This document shows positions 53,695-62,355 of a DNA stretch of 64,000 nt, piece by piece. Source of the DNA: Candidatus Aminicenantota bacterium (GTDB taxonomy: Bacteria > Acidobacteriota > Aminicenantia > Aminicenantales > Saccharicenantaceae). The notes beneath the pieces are model-generated. The model did not search any database. It was not told where the DNA came from and saw nothing but the letters and a program-made list of their open reading frames with translations. The stretch is from assembly GCA_014360005.1 (NCBI GenBank), contig JACIYI010000005.1, positions 140,472-204,471 of the forward strand. The letters are read 5' to 3'. Position 1 is the first letter of the stretch. The number at the start of each line of letters is the position of its first letter. Made by a program: the position numbers and the translations under genes.

Positions 53695-54561
53695 TCAAAC
53701 CTGAAGGCGAGGGGCAAAGTTTCTGGACCTCATGATAATCAGGCTCCCCTGGGGAACATCCAGATATCTGGCCACCACCTGGCACTTGGCCTTGAGCAGA
53801 AAATAGAAGGGGCCCTGGAGCTGCTCCAGGCATTCAAAATTGCCCTGCCCCTTGCTGATGATAAGGTCAGATTCCCGCAGAAGACCCTGGAATTCAGGTG
53901 GACATTGTTCAAAAACAGTTCCCGGCGCCTGGCAGCCGGAGGACACCAGCTCAGCTACGGCCTCCAGTCCCGAAGCCCGGGCTTCTTCCAGAGTAGCATC
54001 GTTAATGATCGGTTTCTCCCTGACCGCATAAATCACCCGCCGGCCAGAAAGTTCGATGAACAGACGGTCAAAGACGGTCTCCCCGGCATTGTCTCCCAGG
54101 AAAACGACTTGGCCGGCCCGGACGAGGTCAGCCCGGAGCAGATGGTAGTCATCAATGGCCAGCGGCCGGGATTGGAGAAACCGGCCATCAAGAAGCCAGT
54201 CTTCCCCGGAGTTAGCGCCGAAATCAATTACATTGCCGGCCAGCGAAATTTCCAGGGCAGCCCGGAGCGGGTCGGTAGCGGCCTGAGCCAGCTTTTTCAA
54301 GCTGGGATAAAGCTCCAGAGCCCTCAGGATATGTTCTGCCTTTAGCTTCTGGTAAGGGTCTGGATTGCGGCTGAACCCGGCTATCAGATTATACAGGTCC
54401 TCTGAAATTTCCGGTGGAGTCCGGTCAAAATCGGTCCCGGACAGGAAAGCGCAGGCCCGGCGGGTCAGTTCCCTGGCTGCTGGTTCTTCCAGCCCCAGCA
54501 CCCCGGCAGTTCTCAACACCTGGCTCAGCAGGCAGAGGTAGCATTCCGATTGGGCTTTCAT
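53695..54561 (-). CDS. DUF89-family (ARMT1-like) metal-dependent phosphatase
   Basis: The protein has 288 residues. C7 and C10 (SECYLC) near the N-terminus, DFGANSGED, FLGDNAGE and ISKGQGNFE are the conserved blocks of DUF89 subfamily I. DUF89 proteins are damage-control phosphatases that act on phosphometabolites with Mn, Ni or Co. The CxxC pair marks the prokaryotic branch. The physiological substrate is not predictable from the neighbours. Confidence 0.9.
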   Translation of the reverse strand: MKAQSECYLCLLSQVLRTAGVLGLEEPAARELTRRACAFLSGTDFDRTPPEISEDLYNLIAGFSRNPDPYQKLKAEHILRALELYPSLKKLAQAATDPLRAALEISLAGNVIDFGANSGEDWLLDGRFLQSRPLAIDDYHLLRADLVRAGQVVFLGDNAGETVFDRLFIELSGRRVIYAVREKPIINDATLEEARASGLEAVAELVSSGCQAPGTVFEQCPPEFQGLLRESDLIISKGQGNFECLEQLQGPFYFLLKAKCQVVARYLDVPQGSLIIMRSRNFAPRLQV

Positions 54562-54756
54562 GAGGGCAGTTTAGCATGTTCTCCAGAATAATTTAAGGAA
54601 CAGAACAATAAGCCTGAAGCAGCCTGCCAGCTCTTTAATCACTCCCTTAATAATCAAGGCTCGGGCAGCCTGAGAGTTTTCTTTTTTTCTACGATTTCCG
54701 AAGCAAAAGAAAGCCCGAAGGAAAAACCCTGGCAGTTGAGGCCGGTAACAGAATTT

Positions 54757-55137
54757 TCAGGAATTTTCAGTTTCCCCGCCAGCCAGAAGTTTATCTATGG
54801 TTTCGGTCAGGGACCTGAGTTCCAGGGGCTTGATGAATAAACGGTCGATTTGCAACCGCTCCAGGTCTTTTTTCTGAATCTGGTCGGCACAGGCTGAAAT
54901 GACAATAATCCTACCCTGGTAGCCCGACTGACGGAAATCGAGCAGCATCTGCAGGCCATCCTTCTGGGGCAACCTGAGGTCAGCAATAACCATGTCCACC
55001 GGGTTCTTTTCGAAGCGGGCCAGGGCCTCAGCGGCATCCCGGGCCAGATAGACGTTATACCTTTCAGAAAGAAGGAGAAAAAAGGTCTTTCTTATGGATT
55101 CATCATCATCTACGACTACTATTTTTTTTTTAAGCAT
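54757..55137 (-). CDS. Single-domain response regulator (receiver only)
   Basis: The protein has 126 residues. Acidic pocket residues D10-D12 and the phosphoacceptor D53 (VDMVIADLRLP) are present, with K at FIKP. It has no output domain. It follows the NtrC-type gene by 162 nt in the same direction and may act as a phosphate sink or as a relay for the same kinase. Confidence 0.88.
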   Translation of the reverse strand: MLKKKIVVVDDDESIRKTFFLLLSERYNVYLARDAAEALARFEKNPVDMVIADLRLPQKDGLQMLLDFRQSGYQGRIIVISACADQIQKKDLERLQIDRLFIKPLELRSLTETIDKLLAGGETENS

Positions 55138-55299
55138 GCCATCACCTTCTATCAGGATAGAGCAGGTTTTGTGCCAGATTCAGCCGACAATTAAAGGCAG
55201 GATAGATAAAATCGGAAGAAAATTTTCAGGAGAGCTGACAATTATTTTTGCAGCCTGTCAAGATTTTTTACAGCTGGGGCGGCAAGGCTACCCGGAGTT

Positions 55300-56664
55300 T
55301 TATTCGGAAGTTTCCACCTTCAGGTCATAGTCCCTGATTTTTTTATCGAGGGTCGGCCGGCTTATTTCCAGAATCTGGCAGGCCCTGGTCTTGCTGCCCC
55401 GGGTGGCTTCGAGCACATACTGGATATACCTCTTCTCCACCTCCCACAACGGCACCATCTCCTTGGGCATTGTAAATTTATCCTGGGCCTGGGGCCGGGT
55501 CAGGGGTTCAAACGGCAGATGTTCCTTTAAGATTACATCTCCTTTGGCCAGGATGACGGCTCTGGTCAGGGCGTTTTCCAGCTCCCGGACATTGCCCCGC
55601 CAGGGCTGGTTGACCAGGTACTCCATAACTTCTGGCGGCACCTTCCGGACGTTTTTCTTGAGTTCCCGGTTGATTTTTTCCAGAAGATAGGCCACCAGGT
55701 CGGGGATATCCTCTCGCCTTTCCCTGAGCGGGGGCAGGGTGATTTCCACGACTTTAAGCCGGTAATAGAGATCCTCCCGGAATTTCCCCTGGTCCACCAG
55801 TTCCTTCAGATTCTGATTGGTAGCGGCAATGATCCGGGCTTCAGTCTTCAGTATTTTCTCTCCGCCGACTTTCATAAAATCCCTGGTTTCTATCACCCGA
55901 AGTAGCTTGGACTGCAGGCTGGGGGAAATATCGCCTATTTCGTCCAGAAACAGCGTGCCCTTGCCGGCGATCTCAAACTTGCCCCTGGTCTCGCTGACAG
56001 CATCAGTAAAAGCTCCCTTAACATGGCCGAAGAGCTCGGACTCTAGCAGGGTGTCGGTAATGGCCGAGCAGTTGATGACGATAAACGGCTCATCCCGGAA
56101 GGGACTGTTATAATGAATGGCCTTGGCCACCAGCTCCTTGCCCGTCCCGCTTTCTCCCTGAATCAGGACGTTGGTCCGGGTGTTGGCCACAGAGCCAATC
56201 ATCTTGAAGACTTCCCTCATCTGGGGCGAGCGGCCGATGATGTTGTCAATCTGGTATTCTTTTTGTTTTTCCTCGATGAGGTAGCTGACCTTTTCTTCCA
56301 GAGCCTTCAGCTGGAAAGCCTTATCCATGGTCAGGTCCAGCTCCAGGTAGTTAAGCGGTTTAACCAGGTATTCAAAAGCTCCGGCCTTGATGGCCTCGAC
56401 CGTGGTTTTCATGTCATCAAAAGCTGTCATCACTACCACGGCTGCATTCTTGTCGAACTGCTTGATCTGTCTGAGCACTTCCAGCCCGTTGAGGTCGGGC
56501 AGCTTGACGTCGAGCAGGGTCAAATCCGGCTGAAATTCCTTATAGGCTTTTAATCCTCCCTCCCCAGTCTCGACCAGCTTAAGTTCATAGCCCTTTTTCT
56601 TCAGGTGGGTAGCGATGGTCCGGCCGACCAGGGTATCATCTTCAATCACCAGAATTCTGCTCAT
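55300..56664 (-). CDS. NtrC-family sigma-54-dependent response regulator, GAFTDA variant
   Basis: The protein has 454 residues: receiver (1-120, phosphoacceptor D52), AAA+ sigma-54 activation domain (about 143-372) with Walker A GESGTGKE, and a Fis-type HTH at the C-terminus (KTRACQILEISRPTLDKKI). The sigma-54 contact loop reads G217-A-F-T-D221-A, where GAFTGA is the norm. It should activate sigma-54 promoters upon phosphorylation, although no -24/-12 site was found in the window. It overlaps the kinase gene by 23 nt. Confidence 0.95.
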   Translation of the reverse strand: MSRILVIEDDTLVGRTIATHLKKKGYELKLVETGEGGLKAYKEFQPDLTLLDVKLPDLNGLEVLRQIKQFDKNAAVVVMTAFDDMKTTVEAIKAGAFEYLVKPLNYLELDLTMDKAFQLKALEEKVSYLIEEKQKEYQIDNIIGRSPQMREVFKMIGSVANTRTNVLIQGESGTGKELVAKAIHYNSPFRDEPFIVINCSAITDTLLESELFGHVKGAFTDAVSETRGKFEIAGKGTLFLDEIGDISPSLQSKLLRVIETRDFMKVGGEKILKTEARIIAATNQNLKELVDQGKFREDLYYRLKVVEITLPPLRERREDIPDLVAYLLEKINRELKKNVRKVPPEVMEYLVNQPWRGNVRELENALTRAVILAKGDVILKEHLPFEPLTRPQAQDKFTMPKEMVPLWEVEKRYIQYVLEATRGSKTRACQILEISRPTLDKKIRDYDLKVETSE

Positions 56665-58144
56665 GATTTAGCCTCCTGTTTTTTTCAGGACAGGGCAGCT
56701 TGATCAGAAAGCAACTGCCCCGTCCTTCTTTCCTGACCACCTGGATGGTCCCGCCATGCTGGTCCAGCAGGCGGCGGGCATTGGCCAGACCCAGTCCGGC
56801 TCCGGAGCTCTTGGTGGTGAAGAATGGTTCAAAAATGTTTTCCCAGTCCTTTTCCGGTATGCCGCAGCCGTTGTCGCTAATCCTGACCTCAAAGTAGGGC
56901 TGGCCTTCAGCCTGATTCAACCTGAGTCCGACCTCAATCTGGCCTCCCTGGTCGACGGCTTCATAGGCATTGCGCAAGACGTTGATGAACACCTGGCGCA
57001 TCCTTTCGGCATCTACATAGGCTGGCGGCAAGCCTCGCTGGTAGTTTTTTTCCAGCCGGATTCCCTTTTCCTTCAGGCAGGGCTGTACGCCCTTGACTGC
57101 TTCTTCCAGAATTTCCTCCAGGGAAAAATAATCCTTCTGCAGACTGGAAGCCCTGGTATAACTTAGTAATTCCTTGATAAACTTCTCAATCTGGTCTATT
57201 CCTTCCTGGGCAATGGACAGATGTTCCCGTTCGGTCTCATCCAGGGAGCCACTTTCAGACAGTTTCTGGATGTTCAGTTTAACCGAGGTCAGGGGGTTGC
57301 GGATTTCGTGGGCGATGGTGGCCGACAGCCGGCCGATGGAGGCCAGCTTTTCGGCCTGGAGCAACCGGCGGTTAGCCTCTTCCATCTGTTCCCTGGCTCG
57401 CTGCAGTTCCTCGGCCATGTCATTGAAACTTCTGGTCAGGACCCCGATTTCATCAGAAGAGATGACCGGAATGCGATAGCTGAAATCGCCTCGGGAAATC
57501 CGGCGGGTTCCCTCCACCAGGTTCTTAATGGGCCGGGTAAGTCTTCGGGCCAGTAGATTGGTACCCAAAACGGTCAGGAGAAAGGCAGCCAGACCGAAAC
57601 CCAGGAGCACCAGCCTGGTCTTCTGGATGCGGCGGTAAACATCTTCCAGTTTGAGACCGATTTTCACTGAGCCCCATTTTTTATCGGAGCCGGGGATGAA
57701 GACCGGGACCTCAATTTCCATAACTTCCTGGACCAGGCCGTCGCTGACCAGCCTGACGTTCTGGTAAAAAACATCACCCGGAGAAACCTGGCCGGCACAG
57801 TTGGTCTGGTTTATAATTTCCAAATTATCGGCAATGCTCTCGCTGACCACCACCGGCTTGCCTTCCGCCTCGTAGAAAATCACGTAGGCCAGGTCTTCCC
57901 GTATCAGACCGGAAATATTCTCATCTATGGCCTCCAGGTCCCAGAGCACCAGGCGCCTGAGGTTCATTTCAGAAATGTACCTGACCATGACCAGGCCCCG
58001 CTCTCTTTTTTCCTGATAAATGCCCCGGACTTCCCGGGTCTGAATGATATAGAGCACCCCGAACATCATCAGCAGGATAATAACGGAGGTCCAGAAGACC
58101 AGCTGGCCGTAAATTGAAATCCGGGGCCTGGTTATCTTAATCAT
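56642..58144 (-). CDS. Membrane sensor histidine kinase, cognate of the NtrC-type regulator
   Basis: The protein has 500 residues. TM1 (about 13-34) and TM2 (about 177-198) enclose a periplasmic sensor domain of about 140 residues. HAMP (about 200-252), HisKA with H279 in AHEIRNP, and HATPase_c with N box, DNGCGIP and GAGLGLA follow. Its start overlaps the stop of the binding-protein gene (ATGA), and its 3' end overlaps the regulator, so all three are translationally coupled. The sensor domain probably receives a signal from the neighbouring binding protein; this is inference. Confidence 0.95.
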   Translation of the reverse strand: MIKITRPRISIYGQLVFWTSVIILLMMFGVLYIIQTREVRGIYQEKRERGLVMVRYISEMNLRRLVLWDLEAIDENISGLIREDLAYVIFYEAEGKPVVVSESIADNLEIINQTNCAGQVSPGDVFYQNVRLVSDGLVQEVMEIEVPVFIPGSDKKWGSVKIGLKLEDVYRRIQKTRLVLLGFGLAAFLLTVLGTNLLARRLTRPIKNLVEGTRRISRGDFSYRIPVISSDEIGVLTRSFNDMAEELQRAREQMEEANRRLLQAEKLASIGRLSATIAHEIRNPLTSVKLNIQKLSESGSLDETEREHLSIAQEGIDQIEKFIKELLSYTRASSLQKDYFSLEEILEEAVKGVQPCLKEKGIRLEKNYQRGLPPAYVDAERMRQVFINVLRNAYEAVDQGGQIEVGLRLNQAEGQPYFEVRISDNGCGIPEKDWENIFEPFFTTKSSGAGLGLANARRLLDQHGGTIQVVRKEGRGSCFLIKLPCPEKNRRLNHEQNSGD

Positions 58145-59760
58145 CTATCCATCCAGACGTCTTTCAGATTCAGAACCATGAAGTCACCCGCCCGGGCTTT
58201 CAGGTTTTTCAGGTAAGGCTGGTAAGCCAGTCTCTGCTTGTGAAAAAAGAGCGGCAGGGCCGGGGCTTCTTCCTGCAGGATCTTTTCTATCTGCTTGAAA
58301 ATATGGAGGCGGCGGTCGGAATTAAGGCTGTTTTTCTGAGCCTCCAGCAATTCGTCCAGCCGTGGGTTTTTATAATGAAAATAGCTGCGGTTAAGGGCGG
58401 CTTCAGACTGAAAAAGAGGCTGGAGCACAAATTCCGGGTCGGGCAGGTCCGGCTGCCAGTCCAGGTAGAAAAGGTAGGGTGTTTTCTCCTGGGCCAGCTC
58501 TGCCGGGGAGGGCCTCGGCTTCAATTCGAGTTTTATCCCGGCCGGCTTCAACTCATCGCGTAAAAATTTATAGAGGTTGGGTATGAGGTCCTTATTGGCC
58601 ACATCAAAGAAAATATTCACGGTGAGCGGTTTATCCACCCGGCCCAGACCGGCCGCTTCCAGTGTCTGCAGCACCCGGCTGAGATTCTGATTTCGTTCGA
58701 TGCTTTCCGGAATTAAACCGGGCAGGAAGGGCGGAAGAAAGCTGTCCATGACCTGGCAGAAATTGGCCGTGGTGGAAGCCAGCCCGGCTAACTGCCTCCT
58801 TTCCAAAAAAGCCCGCAGCGCCCGGCGAACTTCCGGACTGTCAAAAGGAGGAAGATGGCAGCTATAAAACAAATAGCTCAGCTGCAGCAGATTGCTTTCC
58901 AGAATCTGGTATTTATCCCGGGGAATCCTGAAGGTCAGGTAAGGAACCACCTGGATCTCGTTCTCAAAAAAATCCTCCAGTTGAAACATAGGACTGATTT
59001 CCACTGCTTCCAGGAAGGGCTTGCGGGTAAAATAGTTTTCGTTTCGGACAAGCCTGATGCCGATAATATCCAGGCGGGTATTTCGGAGCCAGTAATCAAA
59101 CCTGAATGGCCCGGCCCCAACCGGCTTATCAAAAAATTTCTTTTTCTGAGATTGAACCGGACCGGCCGGGAGAATCTTGGCGAAGTCGGCGGCCAGAAAA
59201 TAAAAATTGGGAATGCCCGGCTGCTTCCAGTCAATTTCCATGACTTTCTTATCGACCACCCGCAGGCCACTGACCTCTGGAGCCAGCCCGTTCCAGAACT
59301 CTTCTCCCCCTTCGATGCGGCTGGCAAATTGGAAAAAGACAGGCCGGCTTTTCAGCTTAAACAACCTTTCGTAAGTAAATTTGACATCGGCCGCCGTTAC
59401 CTCCTGGCCATTATGAAAAAAGGCCTGCTGCCTCAAGTAAAAGGTAACTTTCCGGCCGTTTTCGGCCACAGACCAGTAATCAGCCAGGCCAGGCAGGATG
59501 TTCAGGTTCTGATCCAGCCGGACCAACCCCTCGTAAAGGTGCTCGATTACCAGGGGATAACCGCTTCCGGCCGGGTCCAGGTCGGTGTTGAGGGCCAAGC
59601 CGAGCGGCCTGACCCTGAGCTCACCCCCGGGTTTCGGCCGGGGAGTTTCTTCTTGAACAGAAGCCGCCACCAGGCCGCCCAGGAGCAAAATAACCAGGCA
59701 GAAAAGACCCGACCTAAGGTATTGCCCCGGGAATCGAGTCCGTCCAGAAATCGTCATCAT
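58141..59760 (-). CDS. Oligopeptide-type extracytoplasmic solute-binding protein (SBP_bac_5), orphan
   Basis: The protein has 539 residues with a signal peptide (GLFCLVILLLGGLVAAS). The family 5 pattern is clear: LVIEHLYEGLVRLD, PGLADYWSVAENGRKVTFYLR, AADVKFTYERL and PVGAGPFRF. Such proteins bind peptides or similar ligands for ABC importers, but no permease or ATPase gene is nearby. Instead it is coupled to a histidine kinase by a 4-nt overlap. It is therefore a candidate ligand sensor for that kinase. The start has no strong ribosome-binding site; two adjacent ATGs are possible. Confidence 0.9.
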   Translation of the reverse strand: MMTISGRTRFPGQYLRSGLFCLVILLLGGLVAASVQEETPRPKPGGELRVRPLGLALNTDLDPAGSGYPLVIEHLYEGLVRLDQNLNILPGLADYWSVAENGRKVTFYLRQQAFFHNGQEVTAADVKFTYERLFKLKSRPVFFQFASRIEGGEEFWNGLAPEVSGLRVVDKKVMEIDWKQPGIPNFYFLAADFAKILPAGPVQSQKKKFFDKPVGAGPFRFDYWLRNTRLDIIGIRLVRNENYFTRKPFLEAVEISPMFQLEDFFENEIQVVPYLTFRIPRDKYQILESNLLQLSYLFYSCHLPPFDSPEVRRALRAFLERRQLAGLASTTANFCQVMDSFLPPFLPGLIPESIERNQNLSRVLQTLEAAGLGRVDKPLTVNIFFDVANKDLIPNLYKFLRDELKPAGIKLELKPRPSPAELAQEKTPYLFYLDWQPDLPDPEFVLQPLFQSEAALNRSYFHYKNPRLDELLEAQKNSLNSDRRLHIFKQIEKILQEEAPALPLFFHKQRLAYQPYLKNLKARAGDFMVLNLKDVWMDR

Positions 59761-59866
59761 CTATAAATAATAACTTAATCTCGCCTTAAAATCACCCGGG
59801 AACCTTAACCGGGCCACGATACGGCCAGAACACAGGGAAGCAGGCCGAACTGCCCAGCAGCTGCTT

Positions 59867-61147
59867 TCAGGACTGGCTCAACCACCGGGCCACTTCCTGC
59901 ACCCGGTTAAAAACCCGGAAGAAATTCTTTCCCCAGATTTTCTCTATATCCTTCGGGCTGTAGCCGCGGCGCAACAATTCGACCGTGACGTTGATCATCT
60001 GGCTGACATCGTTGCAACCTTTAACTCCACCGCCGCCGTCAAAGTCGGTGCCGATACCCACGTAATCCACGCCTACTAGCCTGACCACATGGTCTATATG
60101 GTCAACCAGATCCTGGACCGTCGCCAGATCAACCGGAAATTTCCGGTTAAGCTCCTGCATCTCTTCCATGATCTTCCGACGCAGCTCCTCATCCTGGATA
60201 TTGCGCCAGTTGCCGTACTTGGCCCGGAACTCGGCCAGGGCCCTGTCTCGCTCGGGATTGGGTCGGGGCTTCTTGACATAGGCTGACAGAAAGCAAATCT
60301 GAATCACTCCGCCTTTGGCCGCCAGGGCCTTGATCATGTCATCGGTCAGATTACGAGGATTATCACAGACAGCCCGGGCACAGGAATGAGAGGCAATGAT
60401 GGGAGCGGCGCTGGCTTCGAGGACATCATAGAAGCTGCGGTCGGAAGCGTGGGAAATATCGATAATCATACCCGTGCGGTTGCATTCCCGGACCACCTGC
60501 CGGCCGAACTGGCTCAGGCCTTTATCTTCCGGTTCAGCCCGGTCGGTGGAAGAATCGCAAATATCATTATCTGAAGAATGGCACAGGGTGATGTAACGAA
60601 CCCCCTGGTCATAATAATACTTGATCAGGCCGAGGTTCCGGCCTATGGCATAACCGTTTTCTATTCCCAGGAAGGCTATAAGCTTATTCTGCTTCTTCAG
60701 GCGGTAAGCATCGTCCGGGTTGAGGGCCAGCCCGATAAGGGAGCTATTAGCCTGAACCATATTCTTCACCGCCTGGATCAGCTCTTCCGTTCTTTTCCTG
60801 GCCTGAGCGTAGCCCTGTTCAGTCCGGGGCCCCTGGCCGACAAAAGCGGCAAAAAACTCGGCATCCAGTCCGCCCTCTTTCATCCTGGGCAGGTCAATCT
60901 TGCCGCTCCCGGGGGCCTCCGGGTTATGGCGCTCGGCCGGATTCCAGTTGCCGCGGAGCAGCATCATGGCCGTATCACAGTGGGTGTCCACCGTGACCAT
61001 TTTCTTATGAATTTCCCTGGCCTTCTGCTCGAGGCTGCCGGCCGAAACCTGAGTTTCAGGCTGGCGGCAGGCACCCAGGAAGAAAGCCAGCCAAGCCAGC
61101 AGGAACAATCTTAAAAAACCTGGTCGAAGAAGTTTGTCGCCGTTCAT
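59867..61147 (-). CDS. M19 (renal-type) dipeptidase, lipoprotein
   Basis: The protein has 426 residues from an ATG with AAAGGA six bases upstream. The lipobox L-G-A-C places the lipidated Cys at C27. Zinc ligands of M19 are visible: H56-C-D58 in TVDTHCDT, Glu in GIENGYAIG, and His residues in LCHSSDND, DISHASD and SHSCARAV. GIGTDFDGGG is also typical. It cleaves dipeptides, often including D-amino acids, in the periplasm. It adds to the rich set of exported peptidases here. Confidence 0.93.
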   Translation of the reverse strand: MNGDKLLRPGFLRLFLLAWLAFFLGACRQPETQVSAGSLEQKAREIHKKMVTVDTHCDTAMMLLRGNWNPAERHNPEAPGSGKIDLPRMKEGGLDAEFFAAFVGQGPRTEQGYAQARKRTEELIQAVKNMVQANSSLIGLALNPDDAYRLKKQNKLIAFLGIENGYAIGRNLGLIKYYYDQGVRYITLCHSSDNDICDSSTDRAEPEDKGLSQFGRQVVRECNRTGMIIDISHASDRSFYDVLEASAAPIIASHSCARAVCDNPRNLTDDMIKALAAKGGVIQICFLSAYVKKPRPNPERDRALAEFRAKYGNWRNIQDEELRRKIMEEMQELNRKFPVDLATVQDLVDHIDHVVRLVGVDYVGIGTDFDGGGGVKGCNDVSQMINVTVELLRRGYSPKDIEKIWGKNFFRVFNRVQEVARWLSQS

Positions 61148-61289
61148 GACCATCCTTTCAATCGGGCTGGAAATTAGCCCGGTGTATCACTTCTATTCTA
61201 CTCCGACCCTGCAGGGATTTCAGGGCCCAACCAAAGAAACTGATTATACCAGAGCCGGGCTGAGGTTGGCATATGTTTTTTGGGAAAGG

Positions 61290-62264
61290 TCAGCTCCCGG
61301 CTTGCAGCAGGTAGCAACCCGGTCCCCCGGGTTCTTCAGACTTAAGGAAGTCAACTACCTGATAACCTCGCTCAAAATAATGCTGGAAAACTTCCCTGGA
61401 CTGCAGCCGCCAGTTGAGCGGCAGGTGGCGGATCTCCGCTTCCTCGACCTCAGTCAGGTTAAGCATCAGATAAAAATCAGCCGGCACCGGTACCAGGATA
61501 AATTCAGCCTGCAGGTTAAAGACCGCCTGCTCGGCCACCTCCAGCCGGGCTGACCCTTTTTCCGTTTCGAGTTGCCGGTATTCCAGCCGGATGGCCCGCG
61601 GCCAGCGTTCGAGATAATCTTTAACCTGATGGTCGGGGACCAGCGGCCGGTGCTCTTTTTTCAGGTCCCAACTCATGAAAAAGCGGTCGGAGGGCACATC
61701 GCGGCGGTTAAGGCGGCCGCCGTATTCTCCATAGGGCGCCACCCGGTACTCCAGAACCGCCATCCCGAAATGACGGACATTGCGGTAAGCATTGACTGCG
61801 GTCAGCGGGTCATAGGTGCAGACCACGGTCTCCAGGTGGAAAACCGCCAGCAGCACTTCCTTCTGAAATTCTTTTAGCTGGAGGCCCAGGCCATAATTCA
61901 GTCGGTCGGGCCGGACTCCCAGGAACTGAGAATAGAACCAGAGATTCCCCGGATGATCAAAACCCAGGGATTTATCTTTCAGACCAACAAAGCCATAACT
62001 GAAGCCGACCAGGTGCTCTCCGTCCGTAAGGAACCGACCGCGTTCATCTTCTTCAAACGCTCCCAGGAAAAGACTGCTGCCTTCGTGCAGAAAGTTTTCG
62101 CACAGCAGATTCCGGGTTCCGGCCAGGTGGTCTTCAGGAAACTGCCAGACGGCCTGGCGCAGGTCTTCATATTTCTGGTAATCAGCCGCCTGTCCGCTGT
62201 CTTCCACCCGCAAAAGAAACCTTCTGTCCTTAACTCTGATGATCTTTTCCGGCAACCGGCTCAT
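61290..62264 (-). CDS. GNAT-superfamily acetyltransferase-like protein (COG3375 type)
   Basis: The protein has 324 residues. The GNAT-like core includes YSQFLGVRPDRLNYGLGLQL and CTYDPLTAVNAYRNVRHFG (about 160-185), a pattern of the COG3375 predicted acetyltransferases. A C-terminal half of about 130 residues is of unknown structure. The substrate is unknown. The window edge genes give no clue. Confidence 0.72.
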   Translation of the reverse strand: MSRLPEKIIRVKDRRFLLRVEDSGQAADYQKYEDLRQAVWQFPEDHLAGTRNLLCENFLHEGSSLFLGAFEEDERGRFLTDGEHLVGFSYGFVGLKDKSLGFDHPGNLWFYSQFLGVRPDRLNYGLGLQLKEFQKEVLLAVFHLETVVCTYDPLTAVNAYRNVRHFGMAVLEYRVAPYGEYGGRLNRRDVPSDRFFMSWDLKKEHRPLVPDHQVKDYLERWPRAIRLEYRQLETEKGSARLEVAEQAVFNLQAEFILVPVPADFYLMLNLTEVEEAEIRHLPLNWRLQSREVFQHYFERGYQVVDFLKSEEPGGPGCYLLQAGS

Positions 62265-62355
62265 GGTGTTTTAATTTTATCATTTTTTAACCAAAAATAA
62301 ATTTTAGCTGAAAGCATTTTTTGTTAAGATGTAAGAGATTTTAACGGAGGTGGTT

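Noticed and set aside
58855..59766. 303-codon plus-strand frame
   Set aside because: It is antisense to the oligopeptide-binding protein gene and has no own signature.
59761..59866. Sigma-54 (-24/-12) promoter in front of the sensor operon
   Set aside because: I searched for GG and GC elements at the right spacing and found none that is convincing.
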